This document shows positions 45,660 through 56,618 of a DNA stretch of 64,000 nucleotides, piece by piece. Source of the DNA: Cyclaneusma minus (Eukaryota > Ascomycota > Leotiomycetes > Marthamycetales > Marthamycetaceae). The stretch is taken from NCBI GenBank assembly GCA_037179335.1, contig JAKZHN010000043.1, forward strand, positions 248,001-312,000, in the 5' to 3' direction. Position 1 is the stretch's first letter, and each line of letters begins with the position of its first letter. The notes beneath the pieces are model-generated. The model saw only the letters and a program-made list of their open reading frames with translations. It had not been told where the DNA came from and did not search any database. Made by a program: the position numbers and the translations under genes.

Positions 45660-46050
45660 ATGGTGAGTTTGCGCTCCGGAAGAGCAGTCCCAAAGCCCAG
45701 CCTCGCAGCGTGCTAATCCGCCGTCAGTCTGCCCTCTTCAACTTCCAGTCGCTCTTGCTAGTCCTGCTGCTGCTGATCTGCACCAGCACCTACTCGCATC
45801 AGATGTTCCCCGGAATTATGGACCGGAATAAGGATGGGTGAGGAAGCACAGATGAGGGCCTGTGACAAGTTGGTGCTGACGAAGCGAACTACAGGGTGCT
45901 GGGCATCTTCTGGAAATGCGCCCGGATTGGAGAGCGACTGAGTCCCTATATCAGCGTCTGCTGTGTGGTGATGGCTGTGAGTGCATGGGATTGGAGAGCG
46001 ATGATGCAGAGCTAACGCGAAAGCAGGTCTCCCTGTTTGTTGGCAACTGA
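45660..46050 (+). CDS. KSH1: Kish protein (early secretory pathway)
   Basis: Four exons, 45660-45662, 45728-45837, 45895-45976 and 46027-46050 (introns of 65, 57 and 50 nt), give exactly 72 residues, the family length. The first exon is only the ATG. The spliced protein reads MSALFNFQSLLLVLLLLICT, then TYSHQMFPGIMDRNKDGVLGIF, WKCARIGERLSPYISVCC and VVMAVSLFVGN. Kish (TMEM167/Ksh1) is a small two-membrane-segment protein of the early Golgi, required for constitutive secretion. No single open frame covers it, so simple ORF scans miss this gene. Confidence 0.93.
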
Positions 46051-46262
46051 CCACGGCATTGATACTTACTACTGGAGTTCGGGCGAAATGGCAGAGATAC
46101 CATAGGGACATATCCGAGAGGAACATGGCAAAGATATTTCACCAAAGACCATGGATGGAGGCTAGACACAGCTTCCCAGGATGCATAAACAAGAATGCAT
46201 TTCTGAGAATCTATCACGAACAGGCTATGAAAGCGCCAAACTCCAACGCTATGCATACTCCC
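46051..46262. other. convergent 3' flanks
   Basis: 212 bp between the 3' ends of ksh1 (plus) and the KSPP-repeat gene (minus). Nothing is seen. Confidence 0.4.
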
Positions 46263-47207
46263 TTATGTTGCCACGCTTTCAATGATGCTCTCGTTCTCGC
46301 CCCAAATGTCTCTGCTTTCCTGTTCTACGGCCCGCATAGCAATGGCAACTTCTTCAAGCTTCGCGACCACATCGAGCACTCCCTCGTTGACCCTGTGGAA
46401 GTACCGATCATTGGCTTCCCTTCTCTTCCTAGCCAGCAGAATGTCTGCTTCTGTTTCTTCCTCCAACCTGGTCCCCTTCCCTTCTGCCCCTACTGAACTG
46501 CTTCCCGGCCTCTGACTTCCACCCTGTGCTGTGCTCTTACCTGCCTCCTGCTTTCCCTCGCTCCCACTCACGGCACTTTTCCCCTCGCTAATGCCCGCCC
46601 CCTTGACCCCCTTGCTCTCCTTGTCCGCCACCTCAACCGCATCATCAGCCTCACTCCTCGCCCAGGCCTGCGCCAAGGCAATCTGCGCCTGTCTCAAGCC
46701 CTCCAAGCTCTCCGCATGGTTGGGTCCAAATACATGCTTCCCGTTGACGGCACTCAGCTCCACTTCCTCCAGCGTACTCTGCATCTCGGCCCACAGCGCA
46801 TCGGTACGGTCCGTCTGCTTCTGGCTTTCGGTGCGCTGCTGGCGGGACGCTGTGACAGGACGGAGATAGTTGCCTGCTGCAGACGGGCCGTTGGAGGTAG
46901 TGGGAAGAGCGGGTGAGCTTTCGCCCTGCTCGGCGATGTCGGACTGAGCGGGGACGGCCATGCGGGCAGAGCGTTCGCGGGTCAGAGTTCTGCCTGGTGG
47001 GTTTACGGGCGGGACGGGGGATGAGAGGATTCCTGGGAGAGAGACGTGGGAAGCATTCTGGGAAGGGCCAAGAAAGAGGGAGGGTGGTGGATCGCGTTGG
47101 GAAGACTGGGAGGGCTGCTTGCTGTGTCTGGACGTTTTGGGGGGCGATTTGGGGGGCGATTTGGGGGGCGATTTGGGCGACTTCGGGGACTTGGGTGAGG
47201 ATGCCAT
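46263..47207 (-). CDS. disordered protein with KSPP repeats and C-terminal coiled coil
   Basis: A single exon encoding 314 residues, starting at ATG 47207. The N-terminus has seven KSP/KSPP units (SPKSPKSPKSPPKSPPKSPP), then a Ser/Pro-rich disordered stretch. Residues about 135-195 are well conserved in style (TDALWAEMQSTLEEVELSAVN, then GPNHAESLEGLRQAQIALAQ). The last 60 residues form a charged helix likely to be a coiled coil (ADILLARKRREANDRYF...VVAKLEEVAIAMRAVEQES). I recall a fungal domain of unknown function with a 'DALWAEMQ.TLEEVEL' pattern but cannot give a role. SP/SPP sites could be CDK or MAPK targets (inference). It is head-to-head with the RPS23 gene, 550 bp apart. Confidence 0.7.
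   Translation of the reverse strand: MASSPKSPKSPKSPPKSPPKSPPKTSRHSKQPSQSSQRDPPPSLFLGPSQNASHVSLPGILSSPVPPVNPPGRTLTRERSARMAVPAQSDIAEQGESSPALPTTSNGPSAAGNYLRPVTASRQQRTESQKQTDRTDALWAEMQSTLEEVELSAVNGKHVFGPNHAESLEGLRQAQIALAQAWARSEADDAVEVADKESKGVKGAGISEGKSAVSGSEGKQEAGKSTAQGGSQRPGSSSVGAEGKGTRLEEETEADILLARKRREANDRYFHRVNEGVLDVVAKLEEVAIAMRAVEQESRDIWGENESIIESVAT
47139..47174 (-). repeat. 12-bp tandem repeat encoding KSPP
   Basis: Three perfect copies of GGGGGGCGATTT (plus strand) side by side, with diverged copies on both sides. Each encodes Lys-Ser-Pro-Pro on the minus strand. It is a likely site of unit-number change between strains. Confidence 0.8.
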
Positions 47208-47757
47208 CGCGGATGGAATTTACGTAGGTCTCCTGCAGTGACGGGCGCAGTTCTCGTAAATGGGCCCTTTCGGTGGTTTTCTCGAGTGCCAAGCACTGTA
47301 ACTCAGCCTTGCGACTGAAATGATGTGATGAATCCGCGATGCTTCCAGTCGCGGATCTTATCGGCATGTGACTCTTGCGCACAGGCCATCCGAAGTTCTT
47401 GCCACACTTCTCAGGCAGCCACCACTTCTGTGTGCGATTTCGCCAGGGCAATTGAACCCTTCCGCGTCGTTCTGCTCTGGCTGGATCTTCATCACTCACT
47501 CTCGCCGCCTTGACGACGACGACCAGCAAATCCAACTAACCCACCACAGCGATCACCACTACAAGTCGGTAAGTGCCATCCTGCTCAAATCTGCTTCCTT
47601 TCCATTCTGCGCCGCCCGCAAATCGCCGACTCTTCGATCCCGCACGCAATCTGCGCCGCCGCACTCCGCCACCTCGATCTCGAAAACGCGCATCTTCACA
47701 GCTTCGAAGCCACTTCTGGGCAACAGCTAACGTCTGCTCTTCCCACCCACAGCAATC
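47208..47757. other. bidirectional promoter with 5' UTR intron of RPS23
   Basis: 550 bp between the KSPP-repeat gene (minus) and RPS23 (plus). A good donor (GTAAGT at 47569) and acceptor (CCCACAG ending at 47752) suggest a 184-nt intron in the RPS23 leader, ending five bases before the ATG. Leader introns are common in fungal ribosomal-protein genes. Confidence 0.5.
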
Positions 47758-48322
47758 ATGGGAAAAGGCAAGCCTCGTGGTCTCAACGCCGCCCGCAAGC
47801 TCCAGAACGCCCGCCGCGAGAACCGATGGGCCGATCTGTCTTACAAGAAGCGCGCTCTCGGCACTGCCTTCAAGTCCTCTCCCTTCGGTGGTTCGTCGCA
47901 CGCCAAGGGCATCGTCCTCGAGAAAGTCGGTGTCGAGGCCAAGCAGCCCAACTCTGCCATCCGAAAGTGTGTTAGGGTGCAGTTGATCAAGAACGGCAAG
48001 AAGGTTACTGCTTTCGGTACGTACTCTTCTTGTGTGCGTGGAGGCGGGGCTTGGAAAGTTGGACGTGGGATGGCTGTGGATCAAACTGGCAGAGGGTGGG
48101 ATACTGTCACGGAATACGGTTGCTGACATGATCTTCTTAACAGTCCCCAATGACGGTTGCTTGAACTTCGTGGACGAGAACGACGAGGTCCTCCTGGCCG
48201 GATTCGGTCGCAAGGGCAAGGCCAAGGGTGATATTCCCGGTGTGCGTTTCAAGGTCGTCAAGGTCTCGGGTGTTGGTCTGTCTGCTCTGTGGAAGGAGAA
48301 GAAGGAGAAGCCAAGATCGTAA
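47758..48322 (+). CDS. RPS23: 40S ribosomal protein S23 (uS12)
   Basis: Two coding exons, 47758-48016 and 48144-48322 (127-nt intron), give 145 residues, the exact length of yeast Rps23. It opens MGKGKPRGLNAARKLQNARR. The decoding-centre loop KQPNSAIRKCVRVQLIKNGK (62-81) carries Pro64, the residue that becomes hydroxylated in yeast, and the second loop is FGRKGKAKGDIPGVRFKVVK. It sits at the A-site decoding centre. A probable leader intron lies just upstream. Its C-ending codons indicate high expression. Confidence 0.98.
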
Positions 48323-48804
48323 AGGATTGGTCTGGGAGCGCGGATTTGGGAGTTGCATTTGCGGGACACTGGCTTTCTGTGGCACAGATTCGGAACTGTA
48401 ATCTGCAGTTACAGGTCCTGCTACTGGCGATCATGAAATAAGATCACCTCTTGACACTCAGTTTGCACCTTGGGACCTATTTTGCTTCAAGTGATGTTTT
48501 GGACTTGTTTACTAAAACGTGGGCTCTATTTGCAGATTCCATCGCCGACTTTGCCTTGAAGCATCTCCCTTGGGACTGTCAAATCCACTGCCGCCACCTC
48601 ATGCTGCCACAGTCATGAACAGCAGATACAGATTACTGGCTCAGATACCGGGGTTGATGCAAGCTATCTGCACTTCACTGGCAACATATCCCTGGAATGC
48701 GCGGCTCTGGTTGATGGAAAACATGAGGCTGACGTTCTTACAGTCACAGGTAAGCAGAACAGACTTGGAGATGACGCCGTTGAGATCTTGCATCAGGACC
48801 GCCA
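48323..48804. other. convergent intergenic region
   Basis: 482 bp between the 3' ends of RPS23 and the Lys-rich small gene. A frame at 48519-48935 overlaps the latter on the opposite strand and is not supported. Confidence 0.4.
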
Positions 48805-49413
48805 TCATCCATTCTTGTCGAACCTGGCCACAAAGGCCGGCTCCAATACTCCGTCCTCCTCATCGTCGTTCTCTCCGCTCATCTCCTTCTCCCGCTCCTC
48901 GACTTCCCTTTCATTCTCCAGCTTCGCCATCATAGCTCTCTGCCTTCTGCTATTGCGGTAAGCCGCCTCGTGCTCCGCCCTACGCATCGCCTTCGCGGCC
49001 GTGGCCTGCTCAAGCTCAGCCTTCTTTCGCTGGCGTCGCTGCTGCTGTCGTTGCTTCTTGGCTTCCTCGTCCTGATGGTCGTTCTTGGGGCTGGGGTGCT
49101 CTTTAGGAACCGGGGTTGTCATGTTGGGACGGTGGAGTCCGAGCGTAGCCTTCTCAGGTTGGGACTTGTGCTGGCGTCCCTTCTTCTTGTCGTTGGCCTC
49201 TTGGGTCTTTGCGTTGTTGTCGTTGGTCTCGGAGGATTTGGCCTTGAACTTCTGCTGCTTTTTGCGACTTGGGCGGGCCATGTTGGGCCGGTGGAGTTGT
49301 TGAAGTATGGTGTGAGTATCTAGACGTGTGGGTTTTGCTGAAGGACGGGGATGGGCAATCGACTGTTGCTGGTTGTACGAACGACAGGCTGAAGGGGAGC
49401 GGACTGCGGACAT
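48805..49413 (-). CDS. small Lys/Arg-rich helical protein (hypothetical)
   Basis: A 202-residue open frame from ATG 49413. A more natural start may be the second Met at about 45, which reads MARPSRKKQQKFKAKSS, a typical start of a small nucleolar or ribosome-associated protein. Residues 110-180 are a long charged helix (KKQRQQQRRQRKKAELEQATAA, EAAYRNSRRQRAMMAKLENE), and the end is acidic then FDKNG. The motif LHRPNM occurs twice (near 40 and 93). No family is recognised. Inference: an RNA- or ribosome-biogenesis-related small protein. Confidence 0.45.
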   Translation of the reverse strand: MSAVRSPSACRSYNQQQSIAHPRPSAKPTRLDTHTILQQLHRPNMARPSRKKQQKFKAKSSETNDNNAKTQEANDKKKGRQHKSQPEKATLGLHRPNMTTPVPKEHPSPKNDHQDEEAKKQRQQQRRQRKKAELEQATAAKAMRRAEHEAAYRNSRRQRAMMAKLENEREVEEREKEMSGENDDEEDGVLEPAFVARFDKNG

Positions 49414-49547
49414 GGCAGTCTATCACAGACAAAGTCACAAGCTCGTATTGAATGGACGACCTAGAGTCATACCAGGCCCTTGATACAATAGAGCAATCTT
49501 GTTGCAACAAAGTGATCCTGACGACGTGACTGGATAAGAATAATATA

Positions 49548-49605
49548 TCTGTCAAAATATCTATTGAAATATCTATTGAAATAGCGATTAAAATATCTAT
49601 CACGA
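49548..49605. repeat. AT-rich 12-bp tandem repeat
   Basis: About four to five imperfect copies of ATATCTATTGAA in a row (AATATCTATTG, AAATATCTATTG, AAATAGCGATT, AAAATATCTATC). Probably a minisatellite. Confidence 0.6.
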
Positions 49606-51230
49606 TATATAGGAGAGCAATCCTGATACAGGGAAAGATCTTGGACCGGGGGAAAAGAGCTAGTTCTGAAGAAGATGTCTTGTTCCAAATGAGTGATCTC
49701 GATACCAGAAAGGTCAAAGCCCTTACTATAAGGAATGTGTATACAACTGTACGCACATGAGACCCTGGATCGGAATCATCAAATTTTGTTTCCAACTAGC
49801 CAGCAGATAGAGGTTGCCGATAATTACGAGTGGGCATGCATCACCCATACAATCATGCTCCTACCAAGCATGTATCTCGATTTCATACCTCACATCGCGT
49901 ACAAACAAAAACCTAGCGAGCTTTGGATCTTGGAATGATTCTTTTTTGCAATAGTTCGTGTCATTACTCATATCCATAGAGAGAGAAGTAGTAGCTGTCG
50001 GTGACGGTCATAAGAAACAAAATTGAGAAACACCCTCTCCCATGTTTTCTTGCCCTCCACAGACATTCAAAATCAGACAGCAGCAAATGAGAGAAGACAC
50101 CACGAGCAAAAATGCCGGACCCCTCCCTTCAGTTCCTACGGAACGATCCCAGCTATCAGGGTATTCAAAGAATATCGGGGTCTGTCAGGTGCATAAAAAA
50201 TATGGCATCATTCTTCCCAGCCATGTGAAAGCCCAAATGTCAAAATAGCAACCTCTGTTCTAATTGAAATGGAGCTAGTGAGTAATGCCAAAAGGAATTC
50301 AGCAATGATTGAAATTCATGGGCGCTTAACACTGCCTTCCTCAACTCATGAGGGGGTTATCAGATTCATTCTGTGAGATCTCCATGGATTGTGTTCTCTT
50401 TGGAGCCTCGAGGATTCACTACAGCCCCCTTTCAGGGGGCATCAATGGCACAGTAGAATATGAATTAAGATTTTCGCGCCACTCATTCGCGGATGTCGAC
50501 ACCTCGGGTGGATGATTTCTTCAGCTCTCTTTTCCCATTTGCCCCCCTTCCATTTTATTTTTAGCTGGGTGCCACGGTGCTTCACACACTCTTTGTGAAG
50601 TTTGGGTAAATAGTTTCGACTGCGCCGACACTGACAGCCATTTTCTAACACTAATTCGTGGGGCTTAAGGATCTGGATGACTTATATAGCATCTTGATTC
50701 CTGGCAATGGAATCAAATACGAAGGTCACTGGTCGTTCGATCCGTCAAACGAGCAAGCAACAACTAACAAGCAGAGTTCGTTCCTTATGCAAAGGGGAGG
50801 GAAGCATCCACCGGATTTCGTTGAAAAACACACCCCAAAAGAAAATCCCAAAAAGTGAACCTCTCATTTGCCAAGCTGCCTGCCGTATCATCGTATGAAA
50901 TGTTTTGCTTACCTTGTACTTTGATTTTTCTCTCTTGCGGGAGGTTTTAGTCTTGCGGGAGGGAATTCTGCCCAACCACCTTCTCTCTTACATATCTGGT
51001 TTTCTCTTCTTAAGAGTTTTCATAATCTTATGTCATCTTTTGTTTTTGCCCGGATTTTTCTCTCTTGTGGGAACCTTTCTTCTTATACGGATCATTTTTT
51101 CTTATGTTGTCTTTTCCTGTCTTTTCTTTTTGTGTTGTTGTTTGTGTTCGGCTTTCGCCAAAGGGAGGGCAAGACAGCTTGGTTATCTGAGACTTTTTTG
51201 ACACTCAATGTGTGCCGACTCTGGATGATA

Positions 51231-51377
51231 TACAGTGGGTGGAAAAAAGTCTGAATACGGCCTACAGTCTCCGCTGGATTGCGAATATTCCCAGTAACTA
51301 GGAATATTCCAGGTGCTTTATATTTACAATTATTCGGAGACTGTAAACCGTATTCAGACTTTTTTCCTCCCACTGTA
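51231..51377 (+). mobile_element. Tc1/mariner-type MITE, copy D (complete, short)
   Basis: 147 bp with TA at both ends. TACAGTGGGTGGAAAAAAGT on the left matches inverted TTTTTCCTCCCACTGTA on the right. Compared with copy A the same inner segments occur in the same order, but about 50 bp of the centre are missing, so D is an internally deleted relative in the same orientation. Confidence 0.88.
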
Positions 51378-51557
51378 CCTGGCAGGTCTGATAGTTGGGG
51401 TTTGGGCTCTACGTGCCCTTTCGTGGACTTGTTTTTCTTTCTTCACAGGACTTCAGGGTCGTCTTTGCCCTTCTCTCCGTGGGCGCCAGGGCCTAGCACA
51501 CCACAAATATAGGATTTATAAGTACTTCATATCTCTACACCTACAGCCCCTCCACCA

Positions 51558-52823
51558 CTAGAAATGGGCCGCAAAAGCACTTACCCCCTGATCTACATAC
51601 CTCACCAAATACTCTGCTCCCAATCCCAGCGCAACAGCGCCGCCAGTCAACCACGCCCCATTTACAAACCACCACCAACAATCCCGCACGCTCTCCAATC
51701 TCACCCTCCTGATCATAACTGCTAGCGTTCCCACCGCTCCTCCGCAAGCTCCAACGAAGAACATCGGCCCCGCTCCTACCGACACTCCGGCCGCAGCCAG
51801 CAGTCCCACCTGCACCACCGCCAGTCCCGCCAGGACTTGCTTGGTCTCCTTCTCATGTCTCAGCGCTATACTCTTGATCCCCGCTTTCTTATCATCTTTC
51901 AAGTCCATGTGCGCATATATCATATCGTACAGTATTGTCCAAGCAACATTACTTGCATACAGACACGTTGCAGCTGTCAGAGCAGTAGAGTTGGAAACGA
52001 GGGAGAGTCCGAGGGCAGGGAAGCCCATGATAGCGCCCCAGGAATAGGTCAGACCTAGCACAGCCTGTGGATAGTGGGTCACGCGCTTAGCCAAGGGGTA
52101 CAGAGCTACGAGGACGAGCGAGGGGATGCCGTAGTAGAGGCATGATGTGGGGAATTGCAGTAGTATGCCAAGACCGGTTAGGAGTTGGCAGGAGGTGAAG
52201 ACTAGGGCGGAGGAGGGCGAGACGGCACCGCGCGCAATTGGGCGGAGGCGTGTGCGGGTGACGTGCGGGTCGAGGTTGCGGTCCCATAGGTCGTTGATGG
52301 TGCAGCCGGCGCCGCGCATGATGAGGGCGCCGGCGAAGAAGAGGAAGGTGGTGCTAGCGACGGTGAGGGGTGGCGGGATTGGGTTGCAGAGAGGGGCGGC
52401 GAGGAGGGTGGAGAAGAGGCAGGGGAGAAAGAGGTAGAGTGTTCCAGCTGGCTTGTCGAGGCGCATGAGTTCGGCGTACGGAATCCAGGAGGAAGGGAGG
52501 CAGGAGATGAGGCCGGTTGTCGGGGATTGGTAAGGGGCGGGTACTTCAGGGGCATCCTTTGGTGGAGGTTGGATTGGTGGTGTGGAGCTGGTTTTGGACA
52601 GGGCTTCGAGATTTCGATTTGAGAGATGGAAACTTCGGAAGCCAGGGAGATCTGTCTTTGCCGAACGGCTAATCGGTCCTCGGGGGAAGCTTCGAAGGTT
52701 GGCGGAAGAGAGCTTTGACAGTACCGGACGCGTTGAACATTGAAAGACATTTTGGCCATAGGCTGTCCGTAGCAATGCAGTCCTGCAGGAGGAAGGGAGG
52801 CTCAAGACTGATGGAGAAGCCAT
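51558..52823 (-). CDS. COQ2: 4-hydroxybenzoate polyprenyltransferase, mitochondrial (Coq2)
   Basis: A single exon encoding 421 residues. It attaches the polyprenyl tail to 4-hydroxybenzoate, the first membrane step of ubiquinone synthesis, in the inner mitochondrial membrane. The N-terminal 100 residues are a basic presequence plus linker. The UbiA fold has about eight membrane segments. The first Asp-rich motif is NDLWDRNLD (177-185) and the second is DMIYAHMDLKDD (300-311), with RGAGC and RLRPIARG loops nearby. These coordinate Mg2+-diphosphate. A GTAAGT near the end (51584) could, if spliced, change only the last few residues. Confidence 0.95.
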   Translation of the reverse strand: MASPSVLSLPSSCRTALLRTAYGQNVFQCSTRPVLSKLSSANLRSFPRGPISRSAKTDLPGFRSFHLSNRNLEALSKTSSTPPIQPPPKDAPEVPAPYQSPTTGLISCLPSSWIPYAELMRLDKPAGTLYLFLPCLFSTLLAAPLCNPIPPPLTVASTTFLFFAGALIMRGAGCTINDLWDRNLDPHVTRTRLRPIARGAVSPSSALVFTSCQLLTGLGILLQFPTSCLYYGIPSLVLVALYPLAKRVTHYPQAVLGLTYSWGAIMGFPALGLSLVSNSTALTAATCLYASNVAWTILYDMIYAHMDLKDDKKAGIKSIALRHEKETKQVLAGLAVVQVGLLAAAGVSVGAGPMFFVGACGGAVGTLAVMIRRVRLESVRDCWWWFVNGAWLTGGAVALGLGAEYLVRYVDQGVSAFAAHF

Positions 52824-53600
52824 GTGGGAAACTGTGATGGAATTAGCGCCACTCTATGAAAGGCACGAAAGCTTCTTTTCACCAGAAGAACCCCCCAGGC
52901 GGTACATATAGGTAGCCAGCAAGTGCTGTGACTTACTCGGGAACGATGGGGGTCAGTAGGCACAATCTGCTCGAGATGTTAAGGTACTCTAGACGAGACG
53001 GTGAAGTTTTCTCAGAGATTCTCAGCGACCAGTTGAGATATTCGAATTGCAACACCAGTGAGCTGTACCTACTTATCCCACACTTAGAAGCGCCTCCCAC
53101 ATATCAAGTGATTGTGAATCGAAGTCGTCGGTGGTTCAATGTCTTCCCCAGATTTTCAATCGCCCAATCGATAGTATGCGGGTCCGTGCGGGCCCAAGCT
53201 TTCCTGAACTTCACAACCTCAATTATGCACAGGCTCAATCCCAAAAGTCACGGCCCTTGAACTTCAACGTGAGACGAAGGGCAACAACAGTGCTTCTCTC
53301 GATCTGTCCTCCGAGGAGCCCTGCAGCTGCCCTCGACAATTCCAAGCGCCGATCCTGTTGCCGAGCCGCTGGGAGCCAGAACATCACACCGTCCAAGACT
53401 CTACCAACATCGCGTCGAAGCACCACACTGTCCTCGGTATTCGTGCCCGTCGACACCCTCCTAGGAAGTGCCATCTCTGATATGCATATCGCCGGCGGAA
53501 AAACTCACTTTGACACGCCCAAGATTCCACTTCGCCTCGGGGAATAGGCTCGCGACCAACATAACTCAACCCATAAGCACCAACTCCTACAACCGACACA
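52824..53600. other. bidirectional promoter region
   Basis: 777 bp between the start of COQ2 (minus) and the start of the JmjC gene (plus). An open frame at 53131-53547 has no domain and ends before the JmjC start. Confidence 0.5.
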
Positions 53601-56600
53601 ATGGCGCCCATTGAGCCTGCCAAGTTCGAGCCGCTCCCTCCGAGCTTCGATCTGCGGACTTTCGTGGAGAAGAGCCCAAACATGAACTATGTGCCGCGTG
53701 TGAAGGCCAAACAGATCTGGGAGCTCGGAATGACTGAGTTTGAGAAGTTGATTCACGCCCATGTGATTATGGCTGGGAAGCCTCTCGTCGTCGAGGCTTG
53801 GAACGAGCATCTGCCTCATTGGATGTTCAGTGCCGATTGGCTTGGTTCCAACTTTGCCGACAAGAGTGAGTCTCTGGATACCTGCTGGGAGGAAGTCATT
53901 AGCTGACTGTTCGCAATAGAGGAGCGAGTGCGCATTCTCGGTCAGAACAGGGACATGATAACCCCTATCGGCTCCTACCTCAAGGCTATGAATAGCCTGG
54001 CGAACCAGTTCAACCAGACGAACTACGCCGACAAGAACCTCCATCGACAGTACCTGAAAGACATTGATGTTCCGTTCCTTTGGCAGACACATCTCAAATC
54101 ACTGCTTCCACCATGTCTGTTTTACTTGAACGATGGCGTCGGCGAAAAGGGGGGTCCAGGATCTATACAAGAGCGGAACAGCTACAACCAGACTGTTTTC
54201 GGAAAGGGTATTGCGCCAGCAGGTGATCTCATGAGCAGCCTCCCCGCTGAATGGCGTGCCGAGAACTTGATGTGCTACATTGGCCATGAGGGAACATGCA
54301 CTCCTGCACACAGAGAAATGTGTGCTAGTCTGGGCCACAACATCATGGTTGAGAACTCTCACATCCAGAATGGAGAGCGGGCTGGGCGCTCAATCTGGTT
54401 CATGACCGAGACAAAAGATCGTGAACTGATCTCGGAGTACTTTCTATCCAAGCTTGGCCACGACATCGAAATCGAGGCACACTTTGCGTCTGCCAATGCC
54501 TGGAGGAAAGCACCGTTTGCTGTATATGTTGTCGAACAGAAGAAGGGTGATCTTATCTTGATCCCCCCTCTGGCTCCACATCAAGTCTGGAACTGCGGCA
54601 CTCGAACTATCAAGGTTGCCTGGAACCGCACGACTGCAGACACCTTGAGGTTAGCTTTGCATGAAGCCATCCCAAGAGCGCGGATGGTATGCAGAGATGA
54701 GCAGTACAAAAACAAGGCTATCGTCTACTTCACCCTGAAGAAGTACTATGATCTCATCGAACGTGTGGAGGCTCTCGAGGTAACCGCTACGTATTCCATT
54801 CGGAAGACTGCTCGGGTGAAGCAGCTATTACGAGATTTCAGAAAGCTCTTTGCCCTCTACACCGAAGTACTGCTCAGTGAGTCATTCGCCGGCATGGTCC
54901 CAGACGAGAGAAACATTGAAACACTTCCATTTCAGAGCAATGTTTCCTGCTCCTACTGCAGATGCAATATATTCAACCGCTTTCTGACGTGCAAGACTTG
55001 CATTGTCCCGGGCCCGAATGGCGAGGAAGATGCCTACGATGTTTGCATGGAGTGTTTTGCCATGGGCAGATCATGTGCTTGCATCTCCCGCTTCAAGTGG
55101 GTCGAGCAATGGGACTGGAATGAGTTGACAGACAACCATGCGAAATGGCGCCAGGCCATCATCAGGATAGATGGGAAAGAAGATGCTGAGAGTCCCCCAT
55201 CTCTAGCTGAAGCACTTAGGCAGTGGAACAAGAAATCGGTGGCACAAGTTTGCCAGGAAGAGATGAAACTTCGCCCCTGGAATAACGTGAAGGTCAACCC
55301 AAACCCAACACACTCGCAAGACTCGGGCAATCATCTAAAGCGAAGGTCGACCTCACCAGAGATTGGAGAATCGGCCGAGAATCCAGCAGAACCAGACAAA
55401 ACGCGTACTTTCTGTCATATGTGTCGGCACAAGCATTTGAATTGGAAGCTCGCCTTTTGCCGCAACTGTCCAGCCGCCTATTGCTATGGTACTCTCTGGC
55501 GCGCGTTTGATCTCACCCCTCAAGCTGTTATGGAAGAATGGAATTGGCATTGTCCTCGTTGTTCGAAGATCTGTTCTTGCACCAAATGCAAAAGGAATCC
55601 GAGCTTCACTCCATATCGTCCCAAGGGAACGCTGCTTGGCTATGATACAAGGAAAGTAGCTGACCCTAGGAGTGTGGAAAGCCTGGTCGATTTCAGATAC
55701 GCAAATACTCCATGGCTGAGGGATGAGGATGGCCGGGATGAGTCACCCAGGATCAGGAGAATGCGTGAGAAGGCCGAGGCTGAGAAGAGGAAGGATGTTG
55801 TGCTGGGTGATGAATTTGAAGATGAGGTCGACGATGTAGGCCAGCGCTTCTACAAGGACAACCATGCTGTTCAACCACCAGGGAAAGCGATGCCAATGGG
55901 AATGGAAATCATTTCCGTCCCATCCAGCCCAAACCGCGCAAACGGCGAAGACAATTTAGACGCACTCTTCGATCCTGAGGAAGATGCTGATTATGAGGAC
56001 GACATCCAGCCACCCCGAAACAGAGACGAAGATCTTGACTCGCTTTTCGAATCACCCGCTCGCTCAGAAGATGAGCAGTCGGATCACGGCATGCAAGCTG
56101 CCACCTCAAGACGCTCATCTACTGGCTCGACAATCGAGGTTCTGCGCCCCCAGGCAGTCCAGGATGATCCCATGGATGTGGACGCCGAGGGTGAGTCAGA
56201 AGAAAAGGCTCCGTCCAAGACAGAGGTCGAGGTCCAAGTCATCGAAGACGACTCAGATGACTTCGAGCCGCCTGTTCCAACTTTTAGTTCCGATGATGAA
56301 GAGTACGCGGTTGTGGACGATAACTACAACGTCATCTACACAGCGCGCATGGACACCGCCGCCCCGTCAGGAAACGAATCGTTGGAGCAGGAGGCTGAAG
56401 AAGAAGAGGAGGAAGTCGATGAATACGAGAATGCCAAGTTGTTGGCCCTGAGAATTGCACAGGAGGAAGAGGCTGCTGAGAAAGGAGTTGGCCTGAGCCC
56501 AGCGATGGGAACTCCTGTCACTGGCAGTCAAGAGCCAGCAGAAGTCGAGTTCTTGTCTATGAAAGAGAGGCGCGCGAGGATGGGGAAGGGGATGCGGATT

Positions 56601-56618
56601 GTTTCGCGGGGACGATAA
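53601..56618 (+). CDS. JmjC-domain protein with 4CXXC_R1 zinc finger
   Basis: Two exons, 53601-53865 and 53920-56618 (54-nt intron), encode 987 residues. The JmjC dioxygenase domain covers about 60-330. The facial triad is complete: His219 and Glu221 (TPAHREM) and His309 (LAPHQVW), so it could bind Fe(II). The next Cys-rich block is CSYCRCNIFNRFLTCKTC (about 432-475). A 4CXXC_R1-type zinc finger follows at about 587-645 (CHMCRHKHLNWKLAFCRNCP ... HCPRCSKICSCTKCKR). The last 250 residues are acidic and disordered. This architecture is known from fungal and plant JmjC proteins linked to histone demethylation. The specific lysine target is not predictable here. Confidence 0.93.

Larger units (their letters stand above)
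49414..51557. other. 2.1-kb gene-poor AT-rich region with MITE copy D
   Basis: Contains an AT-rich 12-bp repeat (about 49548-49605) and a complete short MITE (51231-51377). The stretch 50900-51200 is TTTTC-rich. No gene is supported on either strand. Confidence 0.5.

Noticed and set aside
46651..47535. 294-residue minus-strand frame overlapping the KSPP gene
   Set aside because: Same-strand shifted frame of the KSPP gene. The chosen frame has the repeat and coiled-coil logic.
53131..53547. 138-residue frame upstream of the JmjC start
   Set aside because: Could be an N-terminal exon, but it does not join in frame and the ATG at 53601 has a good context.
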